A DNA stretch of 64,000 nucleotides from Micromonospora sp045209745 (lineage in GTDB: Bacteria; Actinomycetota; Actinomycetes; Mycobacteriales; Micromonosporaceae). The position numbers and the translations under genes are program-made. The notes below the pieces were generated by a model. The model did not search any database. It saw only the letters and a program-made list of their open reading frames with translations, and had not been told where the DNA came from. Shown in pieces: positions 1 through 8,718 of the stretch (positions are counted from its first letter, which is position 1; every line of letters begins with the position of its first letter). The DNA is taken from positions 5,518,001 to 5,582,000 of the forward strand of contig NZ_CP109273.1 of assembly GCF_045209745.1 (NCBI RefSeq), read 5' to 3'.

Positions 1-1876
1 CCCACCGGCCGGTACGGAACGCGAGATCGGCGTGCACGGTGTGACTGAACGACAACTGGTCGGGCGAAATGTTCCCGTCGTAGTCGTATTGGATCCGGTC
101 GAGTACCTCCCGCGCCTGGTCGTAGTACTCCAGCCAGGGCAGCGCGAGCGCGGCGAATGGCAGCACTCCGGGACCGTCCGGAATTCGGGCCGTTACCTCC
201 GCCAGCGGCACCCCGAACGGCTCCTCCGGGTCGGCCTCGGCCCGGCAGAACCGCACCCACCCGACGGAGATCCGCGCGGCCAGCAGCAGCTCACCGCCGA
301 TGGCCTCGGCTCGCTCGACGGCGTCGCGCGCTGCGGAGTCGGCCAGCTCGTAGTCGCCGCAGTGCAATGCGGACGCGGTCGCGTCGAGGCGCAGCCGCAC
401 CCCGAACTCACCGTCGAGCCTGTCGATCCGAGCGGCGTCGGCCATGAACAGTTGGGCTGCCCGGCGGGCGTCGCCGCCGGCGTTCCAGAGCGTGCCGAGG
501 ATTCGATGCGCGTGGGCCCGAGCCAGGGGATCCCGCGTCGCCGCCGCCGCTGTGGCAAGGTCGAGGGCCGCTGGCGACGCGGCCAGCAGCGCGGCCTGCG
601 CCGCGGCCAGCAGGTGGGCGGTACGCAGCTCCGGGTCAGTGGTGAACTGTGCCGCCCGCCGGAAGACGATCATGGCGGTCTGCCACGCCCCCCGGTCGCG
701 GGCAACGCGGCCGGCCTCGGCCAGGGCCACCGCGACCGCCGGGTCGGGGCCGGTGGCAGCCGCGGCGAGATGCCCGGCGCGCATCTCGGCGGCCTGGTGA
801 CCGGCCGCAGCCGCCGCGAGTGCCCGGTGCGACTTCCGGCGGCTCGCGGCCGGGGCCTCGTGGTAGATCGCCGCCTGCACCAGCGGGTGGCGGAACCCTG
901 GTTCGCCGCCGAGGTGGATCAGGCCGGCTTCGTCGGCCGGTTCGAGGTCGTGAAGAGACAGTCCGAGCTCTTCCAGTGCGGCGCTGACGTCCGTCCAGCG
1001 CGGTTCCTGGGAGGCCGCCGCGACGACCAACGCCGCCCGTGTACGGTCCCCCAGTTCGGCGAGTGTCTTGCCGACGGTCTGCCGGATCGTGTTCCCGACT
1101 GGGAGCGGACGGGCGAGTACCGCGCTGGCCAGTGCGTCGGGGCCGAGTAGCCGGGGGATCTCCTGAAGCGCCAGCGGATTGCCGGCGGCGGTGGCGAGGA
1201 CAGCGTCGCGGACGACTCGTTCGGTCAGTTGCGGCGCCGCGGCGGTGAGCAGCGCGTCGCTGGTCTCATAGTCCAGCCCGGCGAGCCGTAGGACAGGAAA
1301 GCCGGCCAGACCGGGCACCGGTGGGCCGGCTTCCGGCGGAGCACCCGCGGGCATCCGTACGGCGAACAGGAAGCCAATCCGGTCGACGGCCAGCCGCCGG
1401 GCGGCGAATGCCAGCGTGTCGAGGGATTCCTGATCCACCCATTGGGCATCGTCGACGACCACGAGGGTGGCCGCCTCGTCGGCTGCCGCAGCGAGTAGTG
1501 CGAGCGTGGCGACCCGCAGGGTGAGCCGACCGTCCCCGGCGGGCCAGGATGAGCTCCGGCCCAGGGCGAGGGCACGCTCGATCGCGCGCCGCTGCGACGC
1601 CGGCAGCCGCGTACGGTGTTCGAGCACCGGTGTCAGCAGGTCGACCAGGCCGACGAAGCCGATCTGCGTCTCGGTCGGCATGCCGGTGGTACGCAGGACC
1701 TGCATCCCCTCGGTGGCGTGGGCTGCCGTATCGAGCAGGGTGGTCTTCCCGATGCCGGCCTCGCCCGCGAGCACGAGTACTTCGACCCGGCCCGTACGGG
1801 CGGCCGCAACCACCTCGTGGAGCTGGGCCGACTCGCGCTCGCGACCCCGGACCATCGGCCAGACCCTAGTGGCCAT
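1..1876 (-). CDS. LuxR/LAL-type ATPase transcriptional regulator, N-terminal part (gene runs off the left edge)
   Basis: The reverse strand is open from an ATG at 1876 to the window edge, giving about 625 residues with no stop. It starts with a short lead-in to GRERE, typical of large AAA/STAND regulators, followed by a Walker A motif GEAGIGKTTLL (residues about 38-48) and a Walker B-like LVVVDDAQWVD (around residue 140). A long alpha-helical, Ala-rich TPR-like region follows. Members of this LAL family end in a LuxR-type helix-turn-helix, which would lie outside the window. An inner ATG at 1855 (MVRGRERE) is an equally good start. The ligand and target are not visible. It is divergent from the lipoprotein gene that begins about 100 bases away. 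Confidence 0.9.
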   Translation of the reverse strand, partial: MATRVWPMVRGRERESAQLHEVVAAARTGRVEVLVLAGEAGIGKTTLLDTAAHATEGMQVLRTTGMPTETQIGFVGLVDLLTPVLEHRTRLPASQRRAIERALALGRSSSWPAGDGRLTLRVATLALLAAAADEAATLVVVDDAQWVDQESLDTLAFAARRLAVDRIGFLFAVRMPAGAPPEAGPPVPGLAGFPVLRLAGLDYETSDALLTAAAPQLTERVVRDAVLATAAGNPLALQEIPRLLGPDALASAVLARPLPVGNTIRQTVGKTLAELGDRTRAALVVAAASQEPRWTDVSAALEELGLSLHDLEPADEAGLIHLGGEPGFRHPLVQAAIYHEAPAASRRKSHRALAAAAAGHQAAEMRAGHLAAAATGPDPAVAVALAEAGRVARDRGAWQTAMIVFRRAAQFTTDPELRTAHLLAAAQAALLAASPAALDLATAAAATRDPLARAHAHRILGTLWNAGGDARRAAQLFMADAARIDRLDGEFGVRLRLDATASALHCGDYELADSAARDAVERAEAIGGELLLAARISVGWVRFCRAEADPEEPFGVPLAEVTARIPDGPGVLPFAALALPWLEYYDQAREVLDRIQYDYDGNISPDQLSFSHTVHADLAFRTGRW

Positions 1877-1975
1877 GATCATCGGATGCCAACCCGATCA
1901 AGGGTTTTCCCGCTGTTCGGTAACGGCCGTGGTGCGGTTGGCTGTTGGAGATTCGGTTCAAGGGGGGAAATTTCA

Positions 1976-2503
1976 GTGGAGAAATGGGTCGGAGCATCCG
2001 TGCGCGCCGCTGGGCTGGCGGGTGTGCTCACGTTCGCCCTGGCGGGGTGCGGTGGCGGGGATGATGCAGGCACTGGGCCGGGTACGGCGTCGGGGGGTGG
2101 CGACTCGATCGCCGTTACCGCCGAACCGGTCGACACCTGTGCACTGTTCACCGCCGACGACTTCGCGTCGGTGGTGGGCAAGCCGGCCGGACAGCCGGAG
2201 AAGCAGGAGCCCCAGGGCTCGCTGCTGGGTGGCTGCACGTACCTCAGCAAGGACGTCACGGTGTCCGTCTATGTGACCGCGCGGCCCGGCAGGGAGTGGG
2301 ACGACTCGGTGAAGGCACACGGCGACGTGTCGGTGAGTGGCGTCGGTGAGAAGGCGTTCTGGGCCGACAATGTCGGGTTGCTTGTCCAGCCGGCCGGGAA
2401 GCCGTACTTTCTGCAGGTGTTGGCCATGCCCGACCTGTCGAATCCGACGGCGTTCGGCAAGGAACTGTCCGTCGCGGTCGGCCAAGTGGCAGCCGACCGG
2501 TGA
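1976..2503 (+). CDS. DUF3558-like lipoprotein
   Basis: This encodes a secreted lipoprotein of 175 residues. The GTG start is preceded by a strong purine-rich ribosome site (AAGGGGGGAAA, about 1960-1970). The signal peptide has a hydrophobic core and a lipobox LAGC at about residue 21-24, then a Gly/Asp-rich linker. The mature part opens with DTCALFTADDFASVVG, the Cys-x2-Leu/Phe-x-x-x-Asp-(Asp/Glu) pattern seen in DUF3558 lipoproteins of actinomycetes, and contains a second Cys (GGCTYL). Function is unknown. Its stop overlaps the GTG start of the next lipoprotein by four bases, so the two are probably translated together and may form an outer-surface pair. Confidence 0.8.
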   Translation: MEKWVGASVRAAGLAGVLTFALAGCGGGDDAGTGPGTASGGGDSIAVTAEPVDTCALFTADDFASVVGKPAGQPEKQEPQGSLLGGCTYLSKDVTVSVYVTARPGREWDDSVKAHGDVSVSGVGEKAFWADNVGLLVQPAGKPYFLQVLAMPDLSNPTAFGKELSVAVGQVAADR

Positions 2504-4458
2504 AGTCTCGACGGCATTTCGTACGCGGGGTGGCGCTGCTGACCGCCACCGCTGTCGTCCTGGCCGGTTGCACCAGCAAGGCCGGTGACCCGAAGCCGCA
2601 GAGCACCGGCGAACAGGTGTTCCCGACGGCGGGGATCGACACCGAGCGGATCGGTGAACCGGTCTTGGTCAAGGCCGGGGAGAGCAAGGCCGCCGCTACT
2701 CTCGCCGAGGCGGTGATGAAGGGTGGGCCGGAGGGGATCGCCGCGTTGGCCACCGCGGTCAACCTGGCCGGTATCACCATCACCGGAGCCGACGGCAAGA
2801 TTTTCCGGCAGCCGACGAATCCCAGCATCGGGCAGGTTGTGCAGGCCGGTGAGATCGGTCTGCTCGCCTCGTTGCAGACCCGGGGGGACAGTCAACTGAG
2901 GATGGGACCGATGCTGGCTTTTGCGATCGGTGCGCTCGACCCGAAGGCGAAGCTCGACGAGAAGGCGATCATGAAGGGCCTGCTCGTCGATCTTGACAAG
3001 GCCGCTGCCGGTAAGAACGCCACGGACAAGTTCATCGCCTCGTTCGTCATCGAGTTGGAGAAGCGCAGCACCACCCCGCTGGACCTCGGCAAGGGGGTGG
3101 CCGACCCGGCGGAGGTCAGGCTCGGTCCGGTGAGCGCGACCCTGCTGTTGCTGCGGTTTACCGCCGGGGTGCGGGCGGCCTCCCGGGAAGAAGCGAGCGC
3201 CACGGCCGGTGGCGGTGGGGGAGGAGGGGTGCAGCCGGTGGCCATGGCCCGCGCCTCCGAATGCAATATGACCCCGGTGGTGGCCGCTGATGACTTCCTC
3301 TACGACCGGCTTGGGGATCTCGGACAGGCGGCGGGCTTCAACGCCGCGGCAAAAGCTGCGGCCAAGGCCGGTCTGAGCAAGCTCGGCGGGGACATTCTGG
3401 GCGTGGTCGTTTCAACGTTACTGGGTTTTATGAAACTCATCGTCTCCGGGGCCTTCTTCAAGCCGACCATGGAAATGTCGCCGAAAAAGCTGGAACGCAC
3501 CCGGAGCGCGAGCCAGGACGGCGCGAAGTCCGTGGTGACGGTGACGCTCAAGTTCGACACCGAGGGCTGGGAGGTCGCCAACTGCTACCGCGCCATCCTC
3601 GCCGGGATTGGTCTGGACTTCTCCTTCAATGACAGCGGACCGGTGAAGAACGCGGAGGTCGAGTGGCAGCCCGGGAACGGTTTCAACGCCGCCTCCAACG
3701 GTCTACCGTTGGTCAAGATTGACCAGGCGACACCGGTCGGAGTGTCCTTTGTCAAGACGAACGATAAGGGCCAGGCTGCGGCGACCGTGATCGGTCACCG
3801 GCAGCCCCGGCAGGTGGGGGATACCGCCAAAAAGGTGGAGAAGACTTTCCGGCTGGAGGGCACCTACAACAGCAAGCCGGATGACTACTGGGAAGACCTC
3901 ATGGAAGGGATGGGCATCATCGTCGGCGCGGCGATCGGTGGCCCGGCCGGCTGGGCAGCAGGTGCCCTCAAGCTGGCCCTGAGCGCCTTGGAGCGGGGCG
4001 GCTGGTACAACTTCGGCGAGACCTTCCCGGTCATCGACTATGGCGGCGATTATCGGATCAACACCACGCTCGGTGGGATCACTTTCGCCGGGCAGGTCTG
4101 CGGCGGCCCGGCCGGTGACTGGAAGATCAAAATGGGTGGCAAGATTCAAGGCGAGGGTGGCGGCTGGACCTACACCGGCGACATGACAGCCGCCATCAAA
4201 CCGGATGGGACCGGCGCGGTCCTCGGAGTGCTCGACGGAACATCGAGCAGCATCCTGGGCTTCGGCAGGCTGAAGAGCTCCGCACCGTTCAGCGGAAAAG
4301 CGCGGGTGCACGACGCCGGTCAGACGGTTTGGCTGGAGATCCAGTTGGAAGGATCCGGTGCGGAAATCGCCGGACCGGGTGGTCTGATCGCCTCCGGCGG
4401 AGGCAAGGCGGGGACTTTCACCATCCCGGTAGACGTCGGCAACTTCTGCGGTTCCTGA
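2500..4458 (+). CDS. large lipoprotein of unknown function
   Basis: The GTG start overlaps the previous stop (GTGA), indicating translational coupling. The 652-residue product has an N-terminal signal with basic residues (MKSRRHFVRG), a hydrophobic stretch and a lipobox LAGC at about 21-24, so it should be anchored outside the membrane. A Gly/Ser linker of about eight glycines lies near residue 240. Later segments include Gly/Ala-rich, amphipathic or membrane-prone stretches (about 295-320 and 475-500) and a C-terminal beta-rich region (about 520-652) with many GG motifs that reads like an Ig-like or lipocalin-like domain. I do not recognise a family. The gene is intact and the pair with the upstream lipoprotein looks genuine. 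Confidence 0.85.
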   Translation: MKSRRHFVRGVALLTATAVVLAGCTSKAGDPKPQSTGEQVFPTAGIDTERIGEPVLVKAGESKAAATLAEAVMKGGPEGIAALATAVNLAGITITGADGKIFRQPTNPSIGQVVQAGEIGLLASLQTRGDSQLRMGPMLAFAIGALDPKAKLDEKAIMKGLLVDLDKAAAGKNATDKFIASFVIELEKRSTTPLDLGKGVADPAEVRLGPVSATLLLLRFTAGVRAASREEASATAGGGGGGGVQPVAMARASECNMTPVVAADDFLYDRLGDLGQAAGFNAAAKAAAKAGLSKLGGDILGVVVSTLLGFMKLIVSGAFFKPTMEMSPKKLERTRSASQDGAKSVVTVTLKFDTEGWEVANCYRAILAGIGLDFSFNDSGPVKNAEVEWQPGNGFNAASNGLPLVKIDQATPVGVSFVKTNDKGQAAATVIGHRQPRQVGDTAKKVEKTFRLEGTYNSKPDDYWEDLMEGMGIIVGAAIGGPAGWAAGALKLALSALERGGWYNFGETFPVIDYGGDYRINTTLGGITFAGQVCGGPAGDWKIKMGGKIQGEGGGWTYTGDMTAAIKPDGTGAVLGVLDGTSSSILGFGRLKSSAPFSGKARVHDAGQTVWLEIQLEGSGAEIAGPGGLIASGGGKAGTFTIPVDVGNFCGS

Positions 4459-4476
4459 GGAGGCCCACCCACTCGC

Positions 4477-4540
4477 ACGGCCCCAGCGTTGTTCCTTTGT
4501 GTCTACTTTGATCATGGTTTGTTAGATGCCGTAGGCGGTG
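4477..4540 (-). mobile_element. orphan IS end (ISAs1-type right end, inverted copy)
   Basis: This 64-base stretch just after the lipoprotein stop is a near-identical inverted copy of 4950-5009. It holds the terminal motif GGCCCCAGCGTTGTTCC and the last codons of an ISAs1-like transposase. It therefore appears to be the leftover end of a second IS copy in the opposite orientation, abutting the remnant that begins at about 4543. Confidence 0.6.
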
Positions 4541-4542
4541 CA

Positions 4543-5005
4543 GGGCCCCGGCGTTGTTCCGGCTTGAGATGTTCTGTCCATGTTGGGGGCCGGACGAGGT
4601 TGGAGTTGTGGGACGAGCGCGACTTCTGATGATCTTTCGGGTGTCTAGGCCAGAAGATCGTCCCAGGAGTCGCGCTCGTGTCGTCATCTTCCCCGATCAG
4701 CCCTGTTGTTGACCACCTCGCCGATCTGGGCCTGTGGGAGGAAAACTCGCGGTGGACCCTGGTGGGGTTGACCCGTTGTCCATGGCGTGATCGCTGCTCG
4801 ACCGGCTGCGGGAGGTGCCGGACCCGCACCGGTTGCGGGGTCGTCGGCACCCGCTGCTGGTGATTCTGATCCTGGCTCCGCCTCGCCGGACGCGCCAACA
4901 TCGCCCATGCCCGCCGCGACCTGCACGACCGCAGCGACACCTTCGCCGTCTACGGCATCCAACGAACCATGATCAAACCGGACGCAACGGAACAACGCCG
5001 GGGCC
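4543..5005 (+). mobile_element. ISAs1-family insertion sequence remnant (internally deleted)
   Basis: The element is bounded by matching inverted ends GGCCCCGGCGTTGTTCC (about 4544-4560) and its complement at 4989-5005. Inside, 4797-4870 read LLDRLREVPDPHRLRGRRHP, the N-terminal signature of ISAs1 (H-repeat) transposases. This jumps directly to a C-terminal piece, ANIAHARRDLHDRSDTF with VYGI, at about 4890-4950, so roughly the central 250-300 codons, including the DDE core, are missing. It cannot encode an active transposase. Remaining intergenic bases to 5199 hold a GC-rich set of short palindromes (about 5078-5160) and no convincing gene. Confidence 0.7.
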
Positions 5006-5199
5006 GTGACCCCTGACCGAGGCAAGAGAAAGCTGAGCGAGACTGCTGTCCTGCCGAATTGCTCTTTTTAGGATCAACGCACCGCGCTCCGCGCGGTGCG
5101 GGGCGGCAAGCCCGGCCGGCGGCAAGCCGCCCCGGCCGCCTACGGCGCCGGGGCGGTGAGCCACCGAAAGCCGCCGGGACACCGCCCCACGGTCGGAGC

Positions 5200-5433
5200 T
5201 CAGTCCAGAGCGACTTCGCCCGGGAAGCGCTCACGAAGCGCGGCGACCGCATGGCGCAGGCAGTAATCAAGGCTGTTGCCGTCGAGCCTGATCGACGCAC
5301 CTTCGAGCCGCTGGCCTGAGATCACCACTGTCTCGGGCTTGTGCTCCCGCTCGCCGTCAACCTTGACGAGCCCGATCAGACCCATCTCACCCAAATGCGC
5401 CAGCAACTCCGGCACGCGCTCGTCCCATCCCAT
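5200..5433 (-). CDS. small conserved-looking hypothetical protein
   Basis: This 77-residue reading frame on the minus strand begins MGWDERVPELLAHLGEMG and has balanced, non-repetitive composition. It resembles small actinobacterial proteins of unknown function with a helical start followed by beta strands. The start ATG at 5433 is followed by an overlapping ATG in another frame, so the exact start is not certain. It lies between an IS remnant and a repeat-rich stretch, so it may be a survivor of a rearranged region. No function can be assigned. Confidence 0.6.
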   Translation of the reverse strand: MGWDERVPELLAHLGEMGLIGLVKVDGEREHKPETVVISGQRLEGASIRLDGNSLDYCLRHAVAALRERFPGEVALD

Positions 5434-5590
5434 CCACGGATGGGACCACGGAGGCCGCTACGGAAGCCAGCGGGTCGGCCTGGTCGTGCATCGGGGCTTC
5501 CGGCTGCCGCGCCAGTCCAACCCCAGGACTGGCTTGCCACCGGATCACCGGGCCGCGGCAGCTGCTCCACCAGGTCAACTGACCCAGCGC

Positions 5591-5630
5591 TCAGGGCGTC
5601 TCCAGGGCGTCAGGGCGTCGTCAGGGCGTC
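5591..5630. repeat. short tandem repeat, about 10 bp unit
   Basis: Four close copies of a unit reading TCAGGGCGTC (with one-base variations) lie in tandem. They sit in the 445-base gene-free stretch between the small minus-strand gene and the XRE regulator. Confidence 0.7.
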
Positions 5631-5673
5631 AAACGCCGCCCAATGTTGACCAAGAACGACCATCGACACCCGG

Positions 5674-5716
5674 ACATAAAACCAGCTCAGAGCCTCGATC
5701 AGGTCTCTGAGCTGGT
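5674..5716 (-). terminator. intrinsic terminator (minus strand)
   Basis: Perfect 12-bp arms ACCAGCTCAGAG (5681-5692) and CTCTGAGCTGGT (5705-5716) flank a 12-base loop. Read on the minus strand the stem is followed by TTTTAT, giving a classical factor-independent terminator. It lies immediately after the RNase P RNA-like 3' end, as expected for an rnpB transcript end. Confidence 0.7.
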
Positions 5717-5726
5717 GGGCGACGGA

Positions 5727-5755
5727 CGAGTCGACCTGTACGCCGGATTTTGTTC
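5727..5755 (-). ncRNA. RNase P RNA 3'-end-like fragment (possible attachment-site remnant)
   Basis: Read on the minus strand, this segment contains AATCCGGCGTACAGG then TCGACTCG. That resembles the conserved 3' end of bacterial type A RNase P RNA, which has an ACAGAA...CCGG...A segment close to the end. The rest of rnpB (about 350 bases) is absent: the adjoining sequence to the right does not look like RNase P RNA and runs into an XRE gene. It is followed on its own strand by an intrinsic terminator. A truncated 3' end plus terminator is what integrating elements leave at one boundary. Identification rests on recall, not on a covariance search. Confidence 0.4.
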
Positions 5756-5878
5756 ATGAGGGCTTGGCATGAACTCAGGGTCACCATTGCGACGCTCTAC
5801 GGGTGTACCGTCTAACCGCGCAGGGATAGAGAACCGTAGCCGCTATCCCAGTCCTACAAGGGAGCGGGCGAAGGTGGA

Positions 5879-7066
5879 GTGAAGAAGCCGGACAGCATCG
5901 GTGCCAGGATCCGGTACTGGCGGATGCGTCGGGGCGGCATGACTCAGGCCGTCCTCGCTGGGCTCGCTGGCGTCACCCAGTCGTACGTGTCGCAGGTCGA
6001 GTCGGGACGGAAGACTATCGATCGCCGGTCCACTCTGGTCTCTCTCGCTGCCGCACTCCAGGTCACGGTGGCCGACCTGCTTGGCCAGGGCACGGAGTCA
6101 GGCGATCCAGCCCGCGAGAGCGCCGCCGAGTGCGTGCCGGCGATCTGGTCGGCCCTGATCGAGATCGAGGACGGCGAGCGCCGCCCGTCGACCTACACAA
6201 CGGAACGCCTGGCGGCCGAGATCGCCCGCACCGAGCAGCTCCGCACCTCGTGCAACTACCCGGCGATGGCTCGTATGCTCCCAAACCTCCTGCTCGAAGC
6301 CGCCGCTGTGGGCGGCACCGTGCTCGTCCAAGTCGCCTACCAAGCCTCTACCTGTCTGCGGAACCTCGGATACCGGCACCTAGCCCTCAACGCCGCCCGG
6401 CTCGCCGGGATGGTCGCCGAAGACGCCGAAGACCCTGCGTGGATCGCGGCGTCCCGCTTCGCCTACGCACAAAGCCTGCCGATTGAAGCCGCACCACTCG
6501 CTGCCCGTGCCGCCGACCGGTCGCTAGTCGAGTTGCAAGCCGACGCTACCGACGAGCGGGTACGACAGATGCTCGGACAGCTCCACCTTTCGGCAGCGCT
6601 GACCTCGACGGTCAGTGGTCGCCTGGACGTGGCTCGCGACCACCTCACCGAGGCGGTCCGCGAAGCGGCGACGCTCGGGGATCCGGTCGACGGGGCCGGC
6701 TTCAACGGCTGTGGGTTCGGGCCGACCAATGTGGGACTCTGGGAGATGTCCATTGCGGCAGAGCAGGGCGAGTCGGGCCGAGTGATCGAACTGTCCCGGA
6801 CGGTCCGACCGCAGGTGCTCGCGGCATCCATCCGGCAGCAGTCCTACTGGCTCGATCTCGGACGCGCTCTCGCAGACGGCGGTCGTCGGGACGTAGAAGC
6901 CCTCGCAGCATTCGTGCAGGCTGAGCGGGCCGCGCCGGTGCCGTTCGCCATCAACCCGCTCGCCCGCGATGCCGTGGTGACCCTGGCGCAGCGCGCCCAG
7001 CGTCGTGCCATCCCCGACGAGCTGCGCCTGCTCGCCGGCCGCATCGGCATCAACCTGGCGGCATAA
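5879..7066 (+). CDS. XRE-family transcriptional regulator with long helical C-terminal domain
   Basis: The protein has 395 residues and a GTG start preceded by GGGAGCGGGCGAAGG. Residues about 7-65 form an XRE/Cro-type helix-turn-helix (IGARIRYWRMRRGGMTQ, then VTQSYVSQVESGRKTIDRR). The remainder is alpha-helical and Ala/Leu-rich, as in the TPR-like domains of many Streptomyces and Micromonospora regulators of unknown ligand. The DNA target is not visible. It shares architecture with the next XRE gene, suggesting that the two are paralogues. Confidence 0.9.
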   Translation: MKKPDSIGARIRYWRMRRGGMTQAVLAGLAGVTQSYVSQVESGRKTIDRRSTLVSLAAALQVTVADLLGQGTESGDPARESAAECVPAIWSALIEIEDGERRPSTYTTERLAAEIARTEQLRTSCNYPAMARMLPNLLLEAAAVGGTVLVQVAYQASTCLRNLGYRHLALNAARLAGMVAEDAEDPAWIAASRFAYAQSLPIEAAPLAARAADRSLVELQADATDERVRQMLGQLHLSAALTSTVSGRLDVARDHLTEAVREAATLGDPVDGAGFNGCGFGPTNVGLWEMSIAAEQGESGRVIELSRTVRPQVLAASIRQQSYWLDLGRALADGGRRDVEALAAFVQAERAAPVPFAINPLARDAVVTLAQRAQRRAIPDELRLLAGRIGINLAA

Positions 7067-7192
7067 CTAGCAGTAATTACGCCATCACGAATCTGCCCTA
7101 CTGTCCGGTTTGGGACGTGACCGCGTCCTGACAGGCCTGACGCGGCTGGTGGAGGGTGCATCGCCGCTGGGCATCTACCGGCGGAGGCGGGC

Positions 7193-7354
7193 ATGAGTGG
7201 TCAGGACGATGGCGGTCCGGAGAGTAAGGGTGAGGCGGCCGAGCGGGAGGCTGCCAAACAGCGCCTCCTGGCGCAGGCCGAGGCGGAGCGCGTACCGGTG
7301 GAGGACACGACCCGTGCGGTCCCGGACCGGCGGTGGCGGCGTGACCAGCGATGA
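7193..7354 (+). CDS. small charged protein upstream of XRE regulator
   Basis: An ATG at 7193, preceded by GGCGGAGGCGGGC, opens a 53-codon frame (MSGQDDGGPESKGEAAEREA start) that is rich in Glu, Arg, Ala and Gln and is predicted to be helical or disordered. It ends at 7354, overlapping the GTG start of the XRE gene at 7341 by 14 bases in another frame. The ribosome site and overlap suggest a translated, coupled small gene. Function is unknown; chance remains possible. Confidence 0.5.
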   Translation: MSGQDDGGPESKGEAAEREAAKQRLLAQAEAERVPVEDTTRAVPDRRWRRDQR

Positions 7355-8603
7355 CCTGCCGATCGGCCGGCGGGTGGCGCGCTGGCGGGTGCGGCGGTCG
7401 ATGACGCAGCAGATGCTGGCCGACCGGCTGCGCAGGTCGAAGAGCTGGGTGGACAAGGTCGAGCGGGGCGTGCGCACCCTGGACCGGTACTCGGTGATTC
7501 AGGAGCTTGCCCACGTGCTGCGGGTCGACCCGGAGGTGCTGCTCGGCCAGCAGCGGAGCACCCCTGCCGGCACGCCGGACGGGGTGGACGACATCCGGGC
7601 CGCGCTCGCCCGCTACGACACTCCGCAGGCCCCAGCCCAGACGCCGGAAGAGCTGCGGCGGCAGGTCGGGTACGCCTGGTTGACCTACCAGCACGCGCAC
7701 TACGGGCAGTTGGTGCGGGTGCTGCCGGGTCTGCTCGACGCCGTCCAGGGCGCGCAGACGGCGGAGCTGCTGGTGCAGGCGTACCGGATCACCTCGTCGG
7801 TGCTGGTGAAGCTCGGCGAGGCCGACCTTGGGTGGCTGGCCGCCGACCGGGCGATGGCCGCCGCCGGCGACGACCCGATCCTGGCGGCAACAGCGGCCAT
7901 CTCGGTCAGCCAGGCGCTACGCGCCTCAGGCCGAGACCGCCTGGCCCTGGCCGCGACGCTCACCTCCGCGACCCGCGTCCTCCCGCCCCTCACCCACCCG
8001 ACCCCATCCCGCCTCGGTGATCATGAGGTTGACGGGCTGTGTAGAGATCAAACCGCCCGTCAACCTCATGATCGTCGAGGTGGGGGCGCGCCCGAGGCGC
8101 GGCGGTCGGCGGGGGAGTGGGCTGTGGGTGGGACGTTGCTGCTCCAGGCCGCACTGGCCGCCGCTGGCTGCGGCGACACCTGCCGCGCCGACGAGCTGAC
8201 CGACCGGGCCGCGGGGATCGCCACCCAGCTCAGGGGGTACGACGACCCGCACCGGACCAGCTTCGGACCGATCGTTGTCGACCTGGCGCGGGTGGTGCTG
8301 GCGGCGCAGCGGGGTGATGCCGCCGAGGCGGTGCAGCGGCACGCGGCGGTGATCCGGCGGGAGGCGTGGCGGCGGCTGCCGGCCGAGTATCGGGGCGCGT
8401 ACCTGGTGGATGCCGCGCGGGCTTACCTCCAGGTTGGTGACCTGCGCGGCGCTGCACGTGCGCTGGTTGACGCGGACAGTGTCGCGCCTGCCGAGGTCCG
8501 GTGCCGGCCTCTGGTGCGTACCGTGATCGCCGACGTCGCCCGGGGCCACCCGGCACCGGCCGGCGTGGCGCGACTGGCGACGCTGGTCGGCCTCACCCGC
8601 TGA
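7341..8603 (+). CDS. XRE-family transcriptional regulator with helical tail, carrying an inserted palindrome
   Basis: With the GTG at 7341, the product is 420 residues. Residues about 5-60 are an XRE helix-turn-helix (IGRRVARWRVRRSMTQQML, then KSWVDKVERGVRTLDRY). The rest is a helical TPR-like domain ending GHPAPAGVARLATLVGLTR. Around residues 225-250 the frame passes through a 67-base inverted repeat (8013-8079), giving an atypical peptide (GDHEVDGLCRDQTARQPHDR) that interrupts otherwise regular helices. The reading frame is nevertheless kept. Parts of the gene's 3' end are duplicated at 10885-10979 and 12329-12376. Target and ligand are unknown. Confidence 0.85.
   Translation: MTSDDLPIGRRVARWRVRRSMTQQMLADRLRRSKSWVDKVERGVRTLDRYSVIQELAHVLRVDPEVLLGQQRSTPAGTPDGVDDIRAALARYDTPQAPAQTPEELRRQVGYAWLTYQHAHYGQLVRVLPGLLDAVQGAQTAELLVQAYRITSSVLVKLGEADLGWLAADRAMAAAGDDPILAATAAISVSQALRASGRDRLALAATLTSATRVLPPLTHPTPSRLGDHEVDGLCRDQTARQPHDRRGGGAPEARRSAGEWAVGGTLLLQAALAAAGCGDTCRADELTDRAAGIATQLRGYDDPHRTSFGPIVVDLARVVLAAQRGDAAEAVQRHAAVIRREAWRRLPAEYRGAYLVDAARAYLQVGDLRGAARALVDADSVAPAEVRCRPLVRTVIADVARGHPAPAGVARLATLVGLTR
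8013..8079. repeat. palindromic repeat inserted inside a coding region
   Basis: Perfect 19-base arms GATCATGAGGTTGACGGGC (8019-8037) and its complement (8055-8073) surround a 17-base loop. The same design, GATC-flanked arms around a loop, recurs in intergenic DNA at 53042, 53227, 53319 and 55327. Here it lies inside the XRE gene in a frame that stays open. Confidence 0.8.
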
Positions 8604-8718
8604 TCGGCGGGGAACGTCCTTACACTGTGGTCGGTGATTCCAGTGAGCACCTGCGGGCCGCTCGATTGCCGGGACATCCGCGTCCTCTCTTGGGGTGCCG
8701 GCTGGGTATGAGGGTGAG

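Noticed and set aside
32..1150. Long plus-strand frame of 372 codons at the left edge
   Set aside because: Composition is Arg/Gly/Pro-rich and non-natural; the minus strand in this interval encodes an unbroken LAL-type regulator with clear Walker motifs.
5591..5630. CRISPR-like repeat array
   Set aside because: Units are only about 10 bp and directly abut without spacers; no cas genes are present.
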